A stretch of 64,000 nt of DNA from the NCBI GenBank assembly GCA_022774865.1, contig JALFLH010000015.1, positions 52,419 through 116,418 on the forward strand, in the 5' to 3' direction. The notes below the pieces were generated by a model. The model was not told the DNA's origin and made no database searches. It saw only the letters and a program-made list of their open reading frames with translations. Made by a program: the position numbers and the translations under genes. This DNA is from Clostridiales bacterium (GTDB lineage Bacteria > Bacillota > Clostridia > Oscillospirales > Oscillospiraceae). Positions 54,625-63,925 of the stretch are shown piece by piece. How positions within the stretch are numbered: position 1 is the first letter of the stretch; every line of letters begins with the position of its first letter.

Positions 54625-56069
54625 GAATTGCCGTCTGCGCCTCCGAGGGCGCACCCTATGTCAAGTCCGGCGGACTAGGCGACGTGATAGAGGCGCTGCC
54701 TGCCGCGCTGGCTCAGATTGCCGGCAACGAGGTCGCCCTGTTCCTGCCCTATTACAAGAAAATCAAGGAAGCGGGCGACAAGTACCCCGTGGAGCTGGTC
54801 AGTCAGTACCGGGTCATGCTGGGCTGGCGGCAGCAGTATGCCGGTCTGATGCGCCTGACGAACCGCACCGACGGCGTTCAGGTCTATTTCATCGACAACG
54901 AGTATTATTTCGGCGCCCGTCCCGGCGCGATTTACGGCGACATCGACGACGGAGAACGCTTTGCCTATTTCTCCCGCGCCTGTCTGGACGCCATGCTCAG
55001 CATCGGCTATATTCCCGATGTGATTCAGTGCAACGACTGGCAGACCGCGCTGGTTCCCGTCTATCTGAAGGCCATGTATCGCGGCGCCATGCCCAACACC
55101 CGGTGTATGTACACCATCCACAACATCGAGTATCAGGGCTGGGCCAACGCTTCCTTCTTTGACGATGTGCTGGGGCTGCCCTGGGAGTACCGCGGAACGC
55201 TGGATATGAATGGCTCCGTCAATGTGATGAAGGGCGCCATTGAGACAGCCGATTTGGTGACCACCGTATCTGAAACCTACGCCCGGGAGCTGATGTATCC
55301 CTATTATGCCCATGGGCTGGATGGGATTCTGGCCGGCGCGGCATGGAAGCTGACCGGCATCACCAACGGCATTGACGTTGGCACCTTCAATCCTGAGACG
55401 GATTCCGCTCTGCCTGCGCACTACAACGCCGACTCCTTCGTGGAGGGCAAGGCCGCCTGCAAGGCCGCGCTGCAGAAGGAAGTGGGACTGCCCGTCAAGC
55501 CCGACGTGCCCCTGATGGTCATGGTCACCAGACTGGCCGGGCACAAGGGTCTGGATCTGCTTTGCTATATTGCCCGCCGCCTGTTGTGGGAGGAGGACTG
55601 CCAGCTTCTGATTCTGGGCACCGGCGAACCTCAGTATGAGAATTTCTTCCGAAATCTGGCAAACGAGTATCCTGAGCAGTGCTCGGCCAAGATCACCTTC
55701 AATCTGGGACTGGCTGCCCGGATCTATGCCGGCGGCGATATCTACCTGATGCCCTCCAAGAGCGAGCCCTGCGGCCTGAGCCAGATGAACGCCATGCGCT
55801 ATGGTACGGTGCCCGTGGTGCACGCCACCGGCGGCCTGAAGGACACGGTGCCTCCCGCCGACGAAAACGGCGAGGGCGGCTTGGGCTTTACCTTCCAGAG
55901 CTACAACGCCGACGACTTCCTGGCCTCCGTGAAGCGCTGCCTGAATCTGTACCACCATAACCGGGACGGCTTCCGGGCGCTGCAGCACCGGGATATGTGT
56001 CAGGACTTTAGCTGGAATGTCCCCGCTGGCCGCTATATGGATCTGTTCTACCGGATGCTCTCCTGGTGA
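54621..56069 (+). CDS. glgA: Glycogen synthase (ADP-glucose)
   Basis: 482 residues of a GT5 enzyme. The ADP-glucose-binding KSGGLGDV is at 15-22 and the C-terminal GT-B domain contains PSKSEPCGLSQMNAMRYGTVPVV-type sequence. It extends alpha-1,4-glucan chains. It overlaps glgD by 4 bases (ATGA), completing a glgC-glgD-glgA operon. No branching enzyme or phosphorylase is present here, and no terminator separates it from the tandem repeats downstream. Confidence 0.95.
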   Translation: MRIAVCASEGAPYVKSGGLGDVIEALPAALAQIAGNEVALFLPYYKKIKEAGDKYPVELVSQYRVMLGWRQQYAGLMRLTNRTDGVQVYFIDNEYYFGARPGAIYGDIDDGERFAYFSRACLDAMLSIGYIPDVIQCNDWQTALVPVYLKAMYRGAMPNTRCMYTIHNIEYQGWANASFFDDVLGLPWEYRGTLDMNGSVNVMKGAIETADLVTTVSETYARELMYPYYAHGLDGILAGAAWKLTGITNGIDVGTFNPETDSALPAHYNADSFVEGKAACKAALQKEVGLPVKPDVPLMVMVTRLAGHKGLDLLCYIARRLLWEEDCQLLILGTGEPQYENFFRNLANEYPEQCSAKITFNLGLAARIYAGGDIYLMPSKSEPCGLSQMNAMRYGTVPVVHATGGLKDTVPPADENGEGGLGFTFQSYNADDFLASVKRCLNLYHHNRDGFRALQHRDMCQDFSWNVPAGRYMDLFYRMLSW

Positions 56070-56087
56070 CGGCAGGGCCGTCAGCCA

Positions 56088-56491
56088 ATGCGTGACGAAT
56101 GTGGTCTATGTTCGTTACGCCATTGGGTACCGCTCGATTCGTTATCCGCAGCGGAAACCGACCGGATTTTGACCGCAAGGCGGCCGGCTGATGCGTGACG
56201 AATGTGGTCAATACTCGTTACGCCATTGGGTACCGCTCGATTCGTAACCCACAGCGGAAACCGACCGGATTTTGACCGCAAGGCGGCCGGCTGATGCGTG
56301 ACGAATGTGGTCAATATTCGTTACACCATTGGGTACCGCTCGATTCGTTACCCGCCGCGGAAATCGACCGGATTTTGGCCGCAAGGCGGCCGGCTGATGC
56401 GTGACGAATGTGGTCAATAATCGTGACACCATTGGGTACCGCTCGATTCGTTACCCGCAGTGGAAATCGACCGGGTTTTGGCCGCAAGCTG
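56088..56491. repeat. Four tandem copies of a 103-base repeat
   Basis: Units begin at 56088, 56191, 56294 and 56397, each with ATGCGTGACGAATGTGGTC and exactly 103 bases apart. The last is truncated: GCAAGGCGGCCGGCTGATG becomes GCAAGCTGATG. Core conserved pieces are CCATTGGGTACCGCTCGATT and the GGAAA(C/T)CGACCGG...CCGCAAGGCGGCCGG segment. Copies differ by a few percent. The period is not divisible by three, so the open frames across it shift between units and do not look like a gene. No spacers exist between units. Together with 56492-56601 it fills the gap between glgA and the next gene. Confidence 0.92.
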
Positions 56492-56601
56492 ATGAAATTG
56501 GGAATGTCCCAGCGGCAGGCGCACAGGTATGGAAACGCCCAGAAGGGATATCGGGCAGTTGCCGGAAGCGGTATTCTCACGCACACAATTACAAACAAAA
56601 G

Positions 56602-56643
56602 ACTCGCAGCAGCAGGATTTCAAAACATCATGCTGCTGCGAGT
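56602..56643 (-). terminator. Terminator of the MobA-like gene
   Basis: ACTCGCAGCAGCA (56602-56614) and TGCTGCTGCGAGT (56631-56643) form a perfect 13-bp stem with a 16-base loop. Leftward it is followed by CTTTTGTTTG. It begins 11 bases beyond the stop codon. Confidence 0.8.
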
Positions 56644-56653
56644 TCCTGCCCGA

Positions 56654-57229
56654 TTACAGAAGCTGCTCCAGTGCCTGCGGCGTGTCCGCGTCCATCAGTT
56701 CACGGGGATCGGAGACTTCGATCAGACGAACCAGCTCCGGGTGGGCGTTGATGATGGCGCTGCCCCCTTTGCCCTCCGGCAGATGGAGCAGCTCGTCAAA
56801 ACAATGGCGGGGAAACAGCACCGGGCTGCCCGGGGTGCCCTGAAAGCTGAGCCGGCAGATGGTGATGGGATTCTCCCGGAACGCGCCGCACAGGGCGGCG
56901 ATGCGCTCCGCTTTCAGGCGGGGCTGATCGGCGGCGGCGAAGAGAATGCCGTCCAATTCAGGACAGTCTGCGCTCAGGCGCTCCACCCCCAGCCGCACGG
57001 TGTCACTGCGCAGGGGGAGATCGTGGAGAACACAGGAAATCCTCTGTAATTGACAGATTTGCGCCACTTCCGGGTACCGCGTAACCACCACCCGGCCGGC
57101 AAAGGGAACGGCGCCGGTGGCGTCCAGAATCCGCTGAATCATGGGCTCGCCGTGAAAATCACACAGCAGCTTGTTTCCCCCAAACCGCTTTCCCAGCCCC
57201 GATGCCATAATCACGCAGCCGATGTTCAT
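56654..57229 (-). CDS. MobA/MocA-like NTP transferase
   Basis: 191 residues of the NTP_transf_3 family. The N-terminal loop MASGLGKRFGGNKLL (8-22) binds the nucleotide and FAAADQPRL carries the metal-binding aspartate. The C-terminal PGSPVLFPR and GGSAII segments match molybdenum cofactor cytidylyl/guanylyltransferases and the YgfJ-type proteins of selenium-dependent hydroxylases. No molybdenum or xanthine dehydrogenase genes are adjacent, so its cofactor is unsettled. The start at 57229 has AGAGGTG upstream; an ATG at 57250 does not. Confidence 0.8.
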   Translation of the reverse strand: MNIGCVIMASGLGKRFGGNKLLCDFHGEPMIQRILDATGAVPFAGRVVVTRYPEVAQICQLQRISCVLHDLPLRSDTVRLGVERLSADCPELDGILFAAADQPRLKAERIAALCGAFRENPITICRLSFQGTPGSPVLFPRHCFDELLHLPEGKGGSAIINAHPELVRLIEVSDPRELMDADTPQALEQLL

Positions 57230-57247
57230 ACAGTCACCTCTGAAAAG

Positions 57248-57271
57248 CACCCCGGAGCGCGCTCCGGGGTG
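57248..57271 (-). terminator. Terminator of the pyr operon
   Basis: CACCCCGGAGCG (57248-57259) and CGCTCCGGGGTG (57260-57271) form a perfect stem just after pyrI; leftward it is followed by CTTTTC. Plus-strand T-rich sequence on the other side would allow bidirectional use. Confidence 0.8.
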
Positions 57272-57277
57272 AAATTT

Positions 57278-57694
57278 TTATTTTGCCCGCTGCTCACAGT
57301 AGATGCACCGGTAAACCTTATGCGCCCGGTCTGTCAGCCGGAATTCATGCACCAGCTCCTGCTCGGTGGAGGTGATGCAGCGGGGGTTCTTGCATTTCAG
57401 AACGCCGACAACCCGATCGGGCAGACTCATCTGGCGGCGTTCGGCCACCTTTCCGTCCCGGATAATGTTGACGGTGATGCCGGGATCGATGTAGCCCAGA
57501 ACATCAAAGTTGATGTCCATGACCTGGCCGATTTTGATGATATCCTTCTTGCCCATTTTGGGTGATTCGGCCTTTTCGATCATGGCTACGGTGCAGTTCA
57601 GCTTGCTCAGCCCCAGAATGTTATAGATTTCCATGCCTTTTCCGGCAGTGATATGATCGAGAACAATGCCGTCTTTGATCTGACCGATAATCAT
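57278..57694 (-). CDS. pyrI: Aspartate carbamoyltransferase regulatory subunit
   Basis: 138 residues. The zinc ligands C101, C106, C130 and C133 and the N-terminal allosteric domain ([18 protein letters not shown]) match PyrI. It binds CTP or ATP and controls PyrB. It overlaps pyrB by 4 bases. Its presence means the pathway can be feedback controlled by CTP at the enzyme level. Confidence 0.95.
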   Translation of the reverse strand: MIIGQIKDGIVLDHITAGKGMEIYNILGLSKLNCTVAMIEKAESPKMGKKDIIKIGQVMDINFDVLGYIDPGITVNIIRDGKVAERRQMSLPDRVVGVLKCKNPRCITSTEQELVHEFRLTDRAHKVYRCIYCEQRAK

Positions 57695-58608
57695 ACGTTT
57701 ACCTCCAGCAGCTTGAGAATCAGCGCCATGCGCATATATTTGCCGTTTTTCACCTGCTCGAAGTAGCAGGCGCGGGGGTCATCATCCACGGCCACAGAGA
57801 TTTCGTTGACGCGGGGCAGCGGATGCATAATCACCAGATCCTCTCTGGCGTTGGACAGCTTGTCGGGGGTCAGGATATAGGTGTCCTTCAGACGGATGTA
57901 GTCCGCTTCGTTGAAGAAGCGCTCCCGCTGAACCCGGGTCATGTACAGCACGTCCAGCTTGGGCATGGCCTCTTCCATGCTGGATACTTCCTCGTAGGGA
58001 ATTCCGGCAGGGTCGAGAGTGTCCGTGAGAATATAGCGGGGAATCCGCAGCTCCTCCGGGGAGATAAAGATGAATTTCACCCCGGCGTAGCGCGCCATGG
58101 CTACCACAAGGGAATGGACGGTGCGGCCGAATTTCAGGTCGCCGCACAGTCCGATGGTCAGATTCTCAAAGGTCTTCTTTTTCCGCCAGATGGTCAGAAG
58201 GTCTGCCAGCGTCTGGGTGGGGTGGTTGTGTCCGCCGTCGCCCGCATTGATCACGGGGACGCCTGCCTTCCGGGATGCCACAAGGGGCGCGCCCTCCTTG
58301 GGGTGGCGCATCGCGATGACATCGGCATAGCAGCCCACGGTGCGGACAGTGTCGGCTACGCTTTCACCCTTGGCCGCGGAGGAGGAGGACGCCTCGCTGA
58401 AGCCGATGACGCTGCCGCCCAGCTCGTACATGGCGGCCTCGAAGCTCAGCCGGGTGCGGGTGGAGGGCTCGAAGAACAGGGTGGCCAGCTTTTTGTATTT
58501 GCAGGCATCCCGGTATTTCACGGGATTGGCGATGATATCCTCGGCGGTGGTGATCAGACTCTGGATTTCCTCCATGGACAGGTCGGTTATATTCATCAGA
58601 TTTCTCAT
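57691..58608 (-). CDS. pyrB: Aspartate carbamoyltransferase catalytic subunit
   Basis: 305 residues. The carbamoyl-phosphate-binding PSTRTR is at 48-53, the HPTQ motif follows, and [10 protein letters not shown] lies near 265. It joins carbamoyl phosphate and aspartate, the first committed pyrimidine step. Overlaps with pyrE (4 bases) and pyrI (4 bases) show coupled translation. Confidence 0.96.
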   Translation of the reverse strand: MRNLMNITDLSMEEIQSLITTAEDIIANPVKYRDACKYKKLATLFFEPSTRTRLSFEAAMYELGGSVIGFSEASSSSAAKGESVADTVRTVGCYADVIAMRHPKEGAPLVASRKAGVPVINAGDGGHNHPTQTLADLLTIWRKKKTFENLTIGLCGDLKFGRTVHSLVVAMARYAGVKFIFISPEELRIPRYILTDTLDPAGIPYEEVSSMEEAMPKLDVLYMTRVQRERFFNEADYIRLKDTYILTPDKLSNAREDLVIMHPLPRVNEISVAVDDDPRACYFEQVKNGKYMRMALILKLLEVNV

Positions 58609-59261
58609 GCTTTTGCTCCATTCACGCGCAGGTAATTTTTGATGCGGGTTACATTCTCTTCGTTGGCCGGGTCCGCTTCCAGATATTCGATGATGTCGTA
58701 AACATCCACCACGGAATAGACGGGGAAACCAAAGTCCCGGGTCACTTCGGCGGTGGCGGCCAGCTCAGTCTGACCCTTTTCCTTCCGGTCCACCATAACG
58801 AAGCAGGCGGCTACCTTCACGCCCTCCAGACCGGAGAGGTTCGCCATGCTCTCCCGGATGGCGGTTCCGGCGGTGATCACGTCCTCCACGATGACCACGT
58901 CCTCACCGGCGGCAGGCTTGCAGCCCACAAAGATGCCGCCCTCGCCGTGATCCTTGGCTTCCTTCCGGTTGAAGAAGAAGGGAACGTCCAGCCCGTCCTT
59001 GGCCAGCGCGATGGAGGTGGCAACGGCAATGGAGATGCCCTTGTAGGCGGGGCCGTAGAGCACGCACCGCCTGCTGCCGATTTTGTCGAAGTAGGCTTTG
59101 GCGTAGAACTCCCCCAGTCTGGCGATCTGGCCGCCGGTCTTGATTTCTCCGGCATTGATGAAGTAGGGGATTTTCCGGCCGGACTTGGCGGTGAAGTCGC
59201 CGAATTTCAGGACATTGGCGTCCCGCAGAAAATCAATGAATTCCTTTTTGTAGCGTTCCAT
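58605..59261 (-). CDS. pyrE: Orotate phosphoribosyltransferase
   Basis: 218 residues. The PRPP motif [13 protein letters not shown] is at 122-134 and the YFINAG segment is near the N-terminus. It converts orotate and PRPP to OMP, the substrate of pyrF. GGAG lies upstream of the ATG; the end overlaps pyrB by 4 bases. Confidence 0.95.
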   Translation of the reverse strand: MERYKKEFIDFLRDANVLKFGDFTAKSGRKIPYFINAGEIKTGGQIARLGEFYAKAYFDKIGSRRCVLYGPAYKGISIAVATSIALAKDGLDVPFFFNRKEAKDHGEGGIFVGCKPAAGEDVVIVEDVITAGTAIRESMANLSGLEGVKVAACFVMVDRKEKGQTELAATAEVTRDFGFPVYSVVDVYDIIEYLEADPANEENVTRIKNYLRVNGAKA

Positions 59262-59279
59262 CGATGATCTCCTTTGGAT

Positions 59280-60164
59280 TTACTGGCCGAGCGTGGTGCC
59301 GGTCAGGTATTCGTAATACTGGGCGATGGCACTGTGATCCTTCTGGCCGCCCTCGTGGTTGTGAAGCCATTGCAGGATTTCCTGCACCTGAGCGGTCATG
59401 GGAACCGGTGCGCCCACGCTGTGGGCGCAGTCCAGCGCGTTGTTCAGATCCTTGATGTGCAGGTCAATCTTGAAGCCGGGCTTGTCGTTGCCCCCAATCA
59501 TCATGGGCGCTTTGGCCTCCATGACGGTGGAGCCGGCCAGACCGCCCCGGATGGCCTGAAATACCAGTTCCGGGTCAACGCCCGCCTTTTTTGCCAGCAT
59601 CAGCGCCTCGCTGAGCGCCTGAATGTTGCAGGCAACGATGATCTGATTGGCAAGCTTGGTGGTGTTGCCCGCGCCCACCTCGCCGCAGCGCACGGCGGAG
59701 GCGCCCATGGTCAGCAGCAGCGGTTTGTAAGCGTCAAAAACCGTCTGCTTGCCGCCGACCATAAAGCTGAGGGTGCCGTCGATGGCCTTGGGCTCGCCGC
59801 CGGAGACCGGCGCGTCCAGCATCTCCACGCCCCGCGCCGCCAGTACGGCGGCGATTTCCTGGGAGGCAACGGGGTTGATGGAGCTGCAGTCGATGAACAC
59901 GGCGCCGGGCTTCATATAGGCGGCTACGCCGGTTTCACCCAGCATCACTTCTTTGACTTGGGGGGAATTGGGCAGCATGGTAATGACCACGTCACAGGTT
60001 TCGCCAATCTCTCTGGGAGCGGAGGCAATGGCACCGTCCGCCACTACTTCCTCCATGGACTTGGGGCTGCGGTTCCAGACCAGAACTTCCCTGTAGCCTG
60101 CTTTCAGAATGTTGCGCACCATGGGCTTGCCCATAATGCCCAGACCGATAAATCCAATTTTCAC
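59280..60164 (-). CDS. garR: Tartronate semialdehyde reductase-like beta-hydroxyacid dehydrogenase
   Basis: 294 residues. The NAD(P) loop GFIGLGIMGKPM is at 4-15, the substrate motif SGG at 121-123 (DAPVSGGEPKAIDGTL) and the catalytic lysine K170 in GAGNTTKLANQ. The sequence is closest in pattern to 2-hydroxy-3-oxopropionate reductase (GarR/GlxR), which makes D-glycerate. It sits between pyrF and pyrE in the same direction with small gaps (14 and 18 bases), so it is co-transcribed with pyrimidine genes although its pathway is glycerate metabolism. Confidence 0.88.
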   Translation of the reverse strand: MKIGFIGLGIMGKPMVRNILKAGYREVLVWNRSPKSMEEVVADGAIASAPREIGETCDVVITMLPNSPQVKEVMLGETGVAAYMKPGAVFIDCSSINPVASQEIAAVLAARGVEMLDAPVSGGEPKAIDGTLSFMVGGKQTVFDAYKPLLLTMGASAVRCGEVGAGNTTKLANQIIVACNIQALSEALMLAKKAGVDPELVFQAIRGGLAGSTVMEAKAPMMIGGNDKPGFKIDLHIKDLNNALDCAHSVGAPVPMTAQVQEILQWLHNHEGGQKDHSAIAQYYEYLTGTTLGQ

Positions 60165-60178
60165 AGCGTTCTCCTCGC

Positions 60179-60877
60179 TTAATCACAGAATTCAGCCACG
60201 CAGCGCTCGTAGGCGGCGACGGGATCGGCTGCGGCGGTGATGGGGCGGCCCACCACGATATAGTCAGAGCCGATCCGTTTTGCCTGGGCGGGGGTCATGA
60301 CCCGCTTCTGGTCGCCCACGTCCCCATCGGCGAAGCGGACGCCGGGGGTTACGGTCAGAAAGCCCTTGCCGCAGCGCGCATGCACCTTGCCGGCTTCCAG
60401 GGGGGAGCAGACCACGCCGTCCAGTCCCGCGTTTCGGGCGGTTTCCGCGTAGTGCATGACCACCTGGTCGATGGGTTCATGAATCAGCAGATCCTGCTCC
60501 ATGGCCGCCTGGTCGGTGGAGGTCAACTGGGTCACGGCGATCAGCAGGGGGCGGGTGCCGTCGGGCCGGGTCAGCCCCTCCAGCGCGGCCTTCATCATGG
60601 CGGTGGTGCCGGCGGCATGGAGGTTGGTGATGTCCACGTCCAGATTGCTCAGCACGGCCATGGCTTTTTTGACGGTGTTGGGAATATCGTGCAGCTTCAG
60701 ATCCAGGAAAATCTGATGGCCCCGGGCTTTGATCTCCCGGACGATGGCGGGGCCTTCCGCGTAGTACAGCTCCATGCCGATTTTCACGAAGGGCTTACGG
60801 CCGTGGAATTTGTCCAGAAAGGCAAGCACCTGCTCCTTGCCGGAAAAATCACACGCGACAATCACATCTTTTCCCAT
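60179..60877 (-). CDS. pyrF: Orotidine 5'-phosphate decarboxylase
   Basis: 232 residues of the short bacterial PyrF type. The catalytic DLKLHD (D59, K61, D64) is present and the phosphate-binding TPGVR near residue 178 and IVVGRPI near 207 complete the site. It makes UMP from OMP. It abuts pyrD (60878) with no gap. Confidence 0.95.
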   Translation of the reverse strand: MGKDVIVACDFSGKEQVLAFLDKFHGRKPFVKIGMELYYAEGPAIVREIKARGHQIFLDLKLHDIPNTVKKAMAVLSNLDVDITNLHAAGTTAMMKAALEGLTRPDGTRPLLIAVTQLTSTDQAAMEQDLLIHEPIDQVVMHYAETARNAGLDGVVCSPLEAGKVHARCGKGFLTVTPGVRFADGDVGDQKRVMTPAQAKRIGSDYIVVGRPITAAADPVAAYERCVAEFCD

Positions 60878-61789
60878 TTACTTTGCGCCTCCTATGATCT
60901 CTTTCAAATTGTTGATACGGTATTTTTCCATGACTTCAGGCAGATCCCGGATGATATCCCGGCAGATATACGGGTTGACCAGGTTGGCCGCGCCCACCTC
61001 GACAGCAGTGGCGCCTGCCAGCATCATTTCGATTACATCCTCGGCACTGGATACGCCGCCCATGCCAACGACGGGGATTTTCACGGCGTGGGCTACCTGA
61101 TAGACCATCCGCAGCGCCACCGGGAAGATGGCGGGGCCGGAGAAGCCGCCCATGGTGTTGGCGATGACGGGTCTGCGGGTTTTCAGATTGATCCGCATAC
61201 CCAGCATGGTGTTGATCAGGCTGATTCCGTCTGCCCCCGCGTCCTCGCAGGCCTTCGCGATGGAGACAATATCGGTGACGTTGGGGCTGAGCTTGATGAT
61301 GACGGGTTTGGCGGCGACTTTTTTGACTGCCGCCGTGACCTCCGCCGCGGCCTCCGGGCAGGTGCCGAAGCTCATGCCGCCGCCGTGGACGTTGGGGCAG
61401 CTTACGTTCACTTCCAGCCAGCCCACCTGTTCCTGCTTGTCCAGCCTTTCACAGGTGTAGGCATAGTCCGCCACGGAAAAGCCGCTGACATTGGCCATCA
61501 CCGGCTTGTGGAAGCATTTGGCCAGCTTCGGAAGCTCTTCGGAAATGACTTGATCCACGCCGGGGTTCTGCAAGCCGACAGCGTTGATCATACCGGCGGT
61601 GCATTCCGCGATCCGGGGGGTGGGATTTCCAAACCGGGGCTCCTTGGTGGTGCCTTTGAAGGAAAAGGTGCCAAGCTCGTTGATATCATATAATTCCGCG
61701 TACTCATAGCCGTAGCCGAAGGTGCCGGAGGCGGGAATCACGGGGTTATCCAGCTCGATGCCGCAGAGATTTACAGTCATGCTTCCCAT
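60878..61789 (-). CDS. pyrD: Dihydroorotate dehydrogenase class 1B, catalytic subunit
   Basis: 303 residues. The active-site base is C131 in NVSCPNVHGGGMSFG, the class 1 residue, and FMN-binding segments SGTFGYG and MGGVSSAEDV are present. With PyrK it forms an NAD-dependent enzyme. The start at 61789 follows GGAGG by seven bases and lies within the last 13 bases of pyrK; an upstream open frame inside pyrK is ignored. Confidence 0.95.
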   Translation of the reverse strand: MGSMTVNLCGIELDNPVIPASGTFGYGYEYAELYDINELGTFSFKGTTKEPRFGNPTPRIAECTAGMINAVGLQNPGVDQVISEELPKLAKCFHKPVMANVSGFSVADYAYTCERLDKQEQVGWLEVNVSCPNVHGGGMSFGTCPEAAAEVTAAVKKVAAKPVIIKLSPNVTDIVSIAKACEDAGADGISLINTMLGMRINLKTRRPVIANTMGGFSGPAIFPVALRMVYQVAHAVKIPVVGMGGVSSAEDVIEMMLAGATAVEVGAANLVNPYICRDIIRDLPEVMEKYRINNLKEIIGGAK

Positions 61790-62511
61790 AAAATCTCCTC
61801 CTTTTTCATCACGGGGCCGTCCTTGCAGATGCGCTTGCAGCCGGTGAGGGTTTTGCAGGAGCAGCCCATGCAGGCGCCGAAGCCGCATCCCATCCGGGCC
61901 TCAAAGCTGAACTCCCCGTCGCTTTTCGCGCAGTCATACACCGGGCGGTACATGCTCTCCGGGCCGCAGGTGTAAAAATAGCTGTAGTCTCTGCCCTTCA
62001 TGGCCTCGGTCACAAAGCCCTTTACACCATAGCTGCCGTCTGCGGTGCAGACCGTCACCTCCGCGCCCAGGGCCTTGAACTGGTCCTCATAGATGACTTC
62101 CTCCGCGCTGTTGAAGCCCAGGATGACGGAGGGGCGCTTTCCTTCTTTAATTAACGTCTTTGCCAGAATGTACAGCGGCGTAAAGCCCAGGCCCCCGGCG
62201 ATAAGCAGGGGCCGCTCCCCGGAAAGGGAGGGATCAAAGCCGTTTCCCAGCCCGGTGAGCAGGTCAAGACTGCCGCTTGGGATTTTGCTCAGCTTTTCCG
62301 TGCCGCTGCCCAACACCTTGTAGACCAGGGTGATCACCCCGTCCTCACAGTCGCACACCGACAGGGGGCGGCGGAGGAAAAGCCCCTCAATTTTGATGTC
62401 CACAAACTGCCCCGGCCTTTTGATGGCCGAGCAGTCCCCCTTCAGCCTGATCTGCATCACATCACAGGTGAGGGGGCGGTTTTCCATGATTTCAAAAAGT
62501 CCCTGTTTCAT
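61777..62511 (-). CDS. pyrK: Dihydroorotate dehydrogenase electron-transfer subunit
   Basis: 244 residues. An FAD-binding ferredoxin-reductase fold (RRPLSVCD and GGLGFTPLYILAK) ends in a 2Fe-2S motif with C209, C214, C217 and a later cysteine near 225-229. PyrK passes electrons from dihydroorotate oxidation to NAD+. Its stop overlaps pyrD by 13 bases and it starts one base after pyrC ends. Confidence 0.94.
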   Translation of the reverse strand: MKQGLFEIMENRPLTCDVMQIRLKGDCSAIKRPGQFVDIKIEGLFLRRPLSVCDCEDGVITLVYKVLGSGTEKLSKIPSGSLDLLTGLGNGFDPSLSGERPLLIAGGLGFTPLYILAKTLIKEGKRPSVILGFNSAEEVIYEDQFKALGAEVTVCTADGSYGVKGFVTEAMKGRDYSYFYTCGPESMYRPVYDCAKSDGEFSFEARMGCGFGACMGCSCKTLTGCKRICKDGPVMKKEEILWEA

Positions 62512-62512
62512 T

Positions 62513-63724
62513 TCAGCCCTCGATATCCATATATACAGCCCTGCCCTGATAAGCGGTCAGGACGCAGCGGCCCTGAACAGTCATACCGGCAAAGGGCGTG
62601 GCCCGGCCCATGGAGGCGAAGCGCTCCGGGTCGATCAAATAGCTGCTCTCCAGATCCCACAGGCAGAAGTCGTTCCCCAGGGGGATGTGAAAGCGCTGCC
62701 GGGGGCGGATGCTCAAAAGCTCCACCAGCTTTTCAAGGCTGATGATGCCGGTTTTGACCAGCCCGGTATAGAGCACTGGGAAGGCCGTCTCCAGTCCCAC
62801 AATGCCGAAGGAGCTCTTTTCCAGGCCCCGGGACTTCTCCCCGGCGGAGTGGGGGGCGTGATCCGTGGCGATCATATCGATGGTGCCGTCCAGGATCCCC
62901 TCAATGAGAGCCTGCCGGTCCGCCTTGTCCCGGATGGGCGGGTTCATTTTGAAGCGGCCCTCCTCCTGCAGCATACTGTCGTCCAGCAGCAGATAGTGGG
63001 GCGCGGTCTCGCAGCTCACGTCCAGCCCCTCCGCCTTGGCCCGGCGGATCAGCTCCACGCTCTCCCTGGCGGAGATGTGGCACACATGGTAGGCGCAGCC
63101 GGTCTCTCTGACCAGCCGCAGGTCTCTTTCGATCTGGGCGTACTCGCTCTCGGAGCAGATGCCCCGGTGGCCGTGGGCACGGGCATATTCCCCGTCGTGG
63201 ATATAGCCGCCGCGCAGCAGGCTGTTGACCTCGCAGTGGGCCACGATCATCTTTCCCAGGGCCTTGGCCCTGCGCATAGCCTCAAGCATCGTGTCGTCAT
63301 TCTGCACGCCCCGGCCGTCGTCGGAAAAGGCCACAACATCGGGGGCCATGGCCTCCAAATCCGAAAGCTCCTCCCCTTTCTCGCCCACAGTGATGGCGCC
63401 GTAGGGCAGAACATGGATAAAGGCGTCTCTTTTGATGAGGTCCATCTGAACCTTCAGGTTTTCCCCGCTGTCCGGCACCGGAGACAGGTTTGGCATGGTG
63501 CACACCGCGGTGTAGCCTCCCCGGGCCGCTGCCGCGCAGCCGGACCTGATGGTCTCCTTATAAGAAAATCCCGGCTCTCTGAAATGCACATGCACATCAC
63601 AAAAACCGGGAAAAGCAATATATTTTTCGCTGTCAAAAGCGGATGCGGAGCCGTCCAAAGAGAACTGCATCTCCTTGGAAGCCTCGCCCATATCCAGCTT
63701 GCGTACCTTTTTCAGCTCGGTCAT
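62513..63724 (-). CDS. pyrC: Dihydroorotase
   Basis: 403 residues, class I type. The metal histidines H45 and H47 occur in DVHVHFREPG, followed by IVAHCEV, the HVCHIS histidine and the ATDHAPH motif. It cyclises carbamoyl aspartate to dihydroorotate. The start at 63724 follows AAGGAG; the longer open frame begins in the leader. It is the first gene of the pyrC-K-D-F-garR-E-B-I operon. Confidence 0.95.
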   Translation of the reverse strand: MTELKKVRKLDMGEASKEMQFSLDGSASAFDSEKYIAFPGFCDVHVHFREPGFSYKETIRSGCAAAARGGYTAVCTMPNLSPVPDSGENLKVQMDLIKRDAFIHVLPYGAITVGEKGEELSDLEAMAPDVVAFSDDGRGVQNDDTMLEAMRRAKALGKMIVAHCEVNSLLRGGYIHDGEYARAHGHRGICSESEYAQIERDLRLVRETGCAYHVCHISARESVELIRRAKAEGLDVSCETAPHYLLLDDSMLQEEGRFKMNPPIRDKADRQALIEGILDGTIDMIATDHAPHSAGEKSRGLEKSSFGIVGLETAFPVLYTGLVKTGIISLEKLVELLSIRPRQRFHIPLGNDFCLWDLESSYLIDPERFASMGRATPFAGMTVQGRCVLTAYQGRAVYMDIEG

Positions 63725-63737
63725 GGTATTTCTCCTT

Positions 63738-63770
63738 GAAAAACAAAATGCCCTGCCGAAACACGGCAAG
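63738..63770 (-). terminator. Attenuator-like terminator in the pyrC leader
   Basis: Leftward CTTGCCG (63770-63764), loop TGTTT, CGGCAGG (63758-63752), then GCATTTTGTTTTTC, directly before the ribosome site. This is an intrinsic terminator placed inside the operon leader, as expected for pyrimidine-responsive attenuation. Confidence 0.65.
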
Positions 63771-63856
63771 ACACAGGAAAGCACAGACAGCCAGGGCTGC
63801 CCCATGTTCAGTTCCGCTCTTGCCGATATCTCGTATCCGCTTAAAGTGCTTTTGGT

Positions 63857-63884
63857 ATTATACCACATATCGCGTCTTTGTCAA
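63857..63884 (-). promoter_or_regulatory. Promoter of the pyr operon
   Basis: Leftward perfect TTGACA (63884-63879), 16 bases, perfect TATAAT (63862-63857). The leader is about 125 bases. Confidence 0.85.
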
Positions 63885-63925
63885 CACTTGATCTCCGCCC
63901 GGGGGAGGGGCCCCCGGGCAGAAAA

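Noticed and set aside
56088..56491. CRISPR array
   Set aside because: Units are 103 bases long, directly joined without unique spacers, and no cas genes are nearby.
56081..56623. Small leftward proteins of 67-95 residues inside the tandem repeat
   Set aside because: They repeat the same peptide in shifted frames because the period is not a multiple of three, have no ribosome sites and overlap each other.
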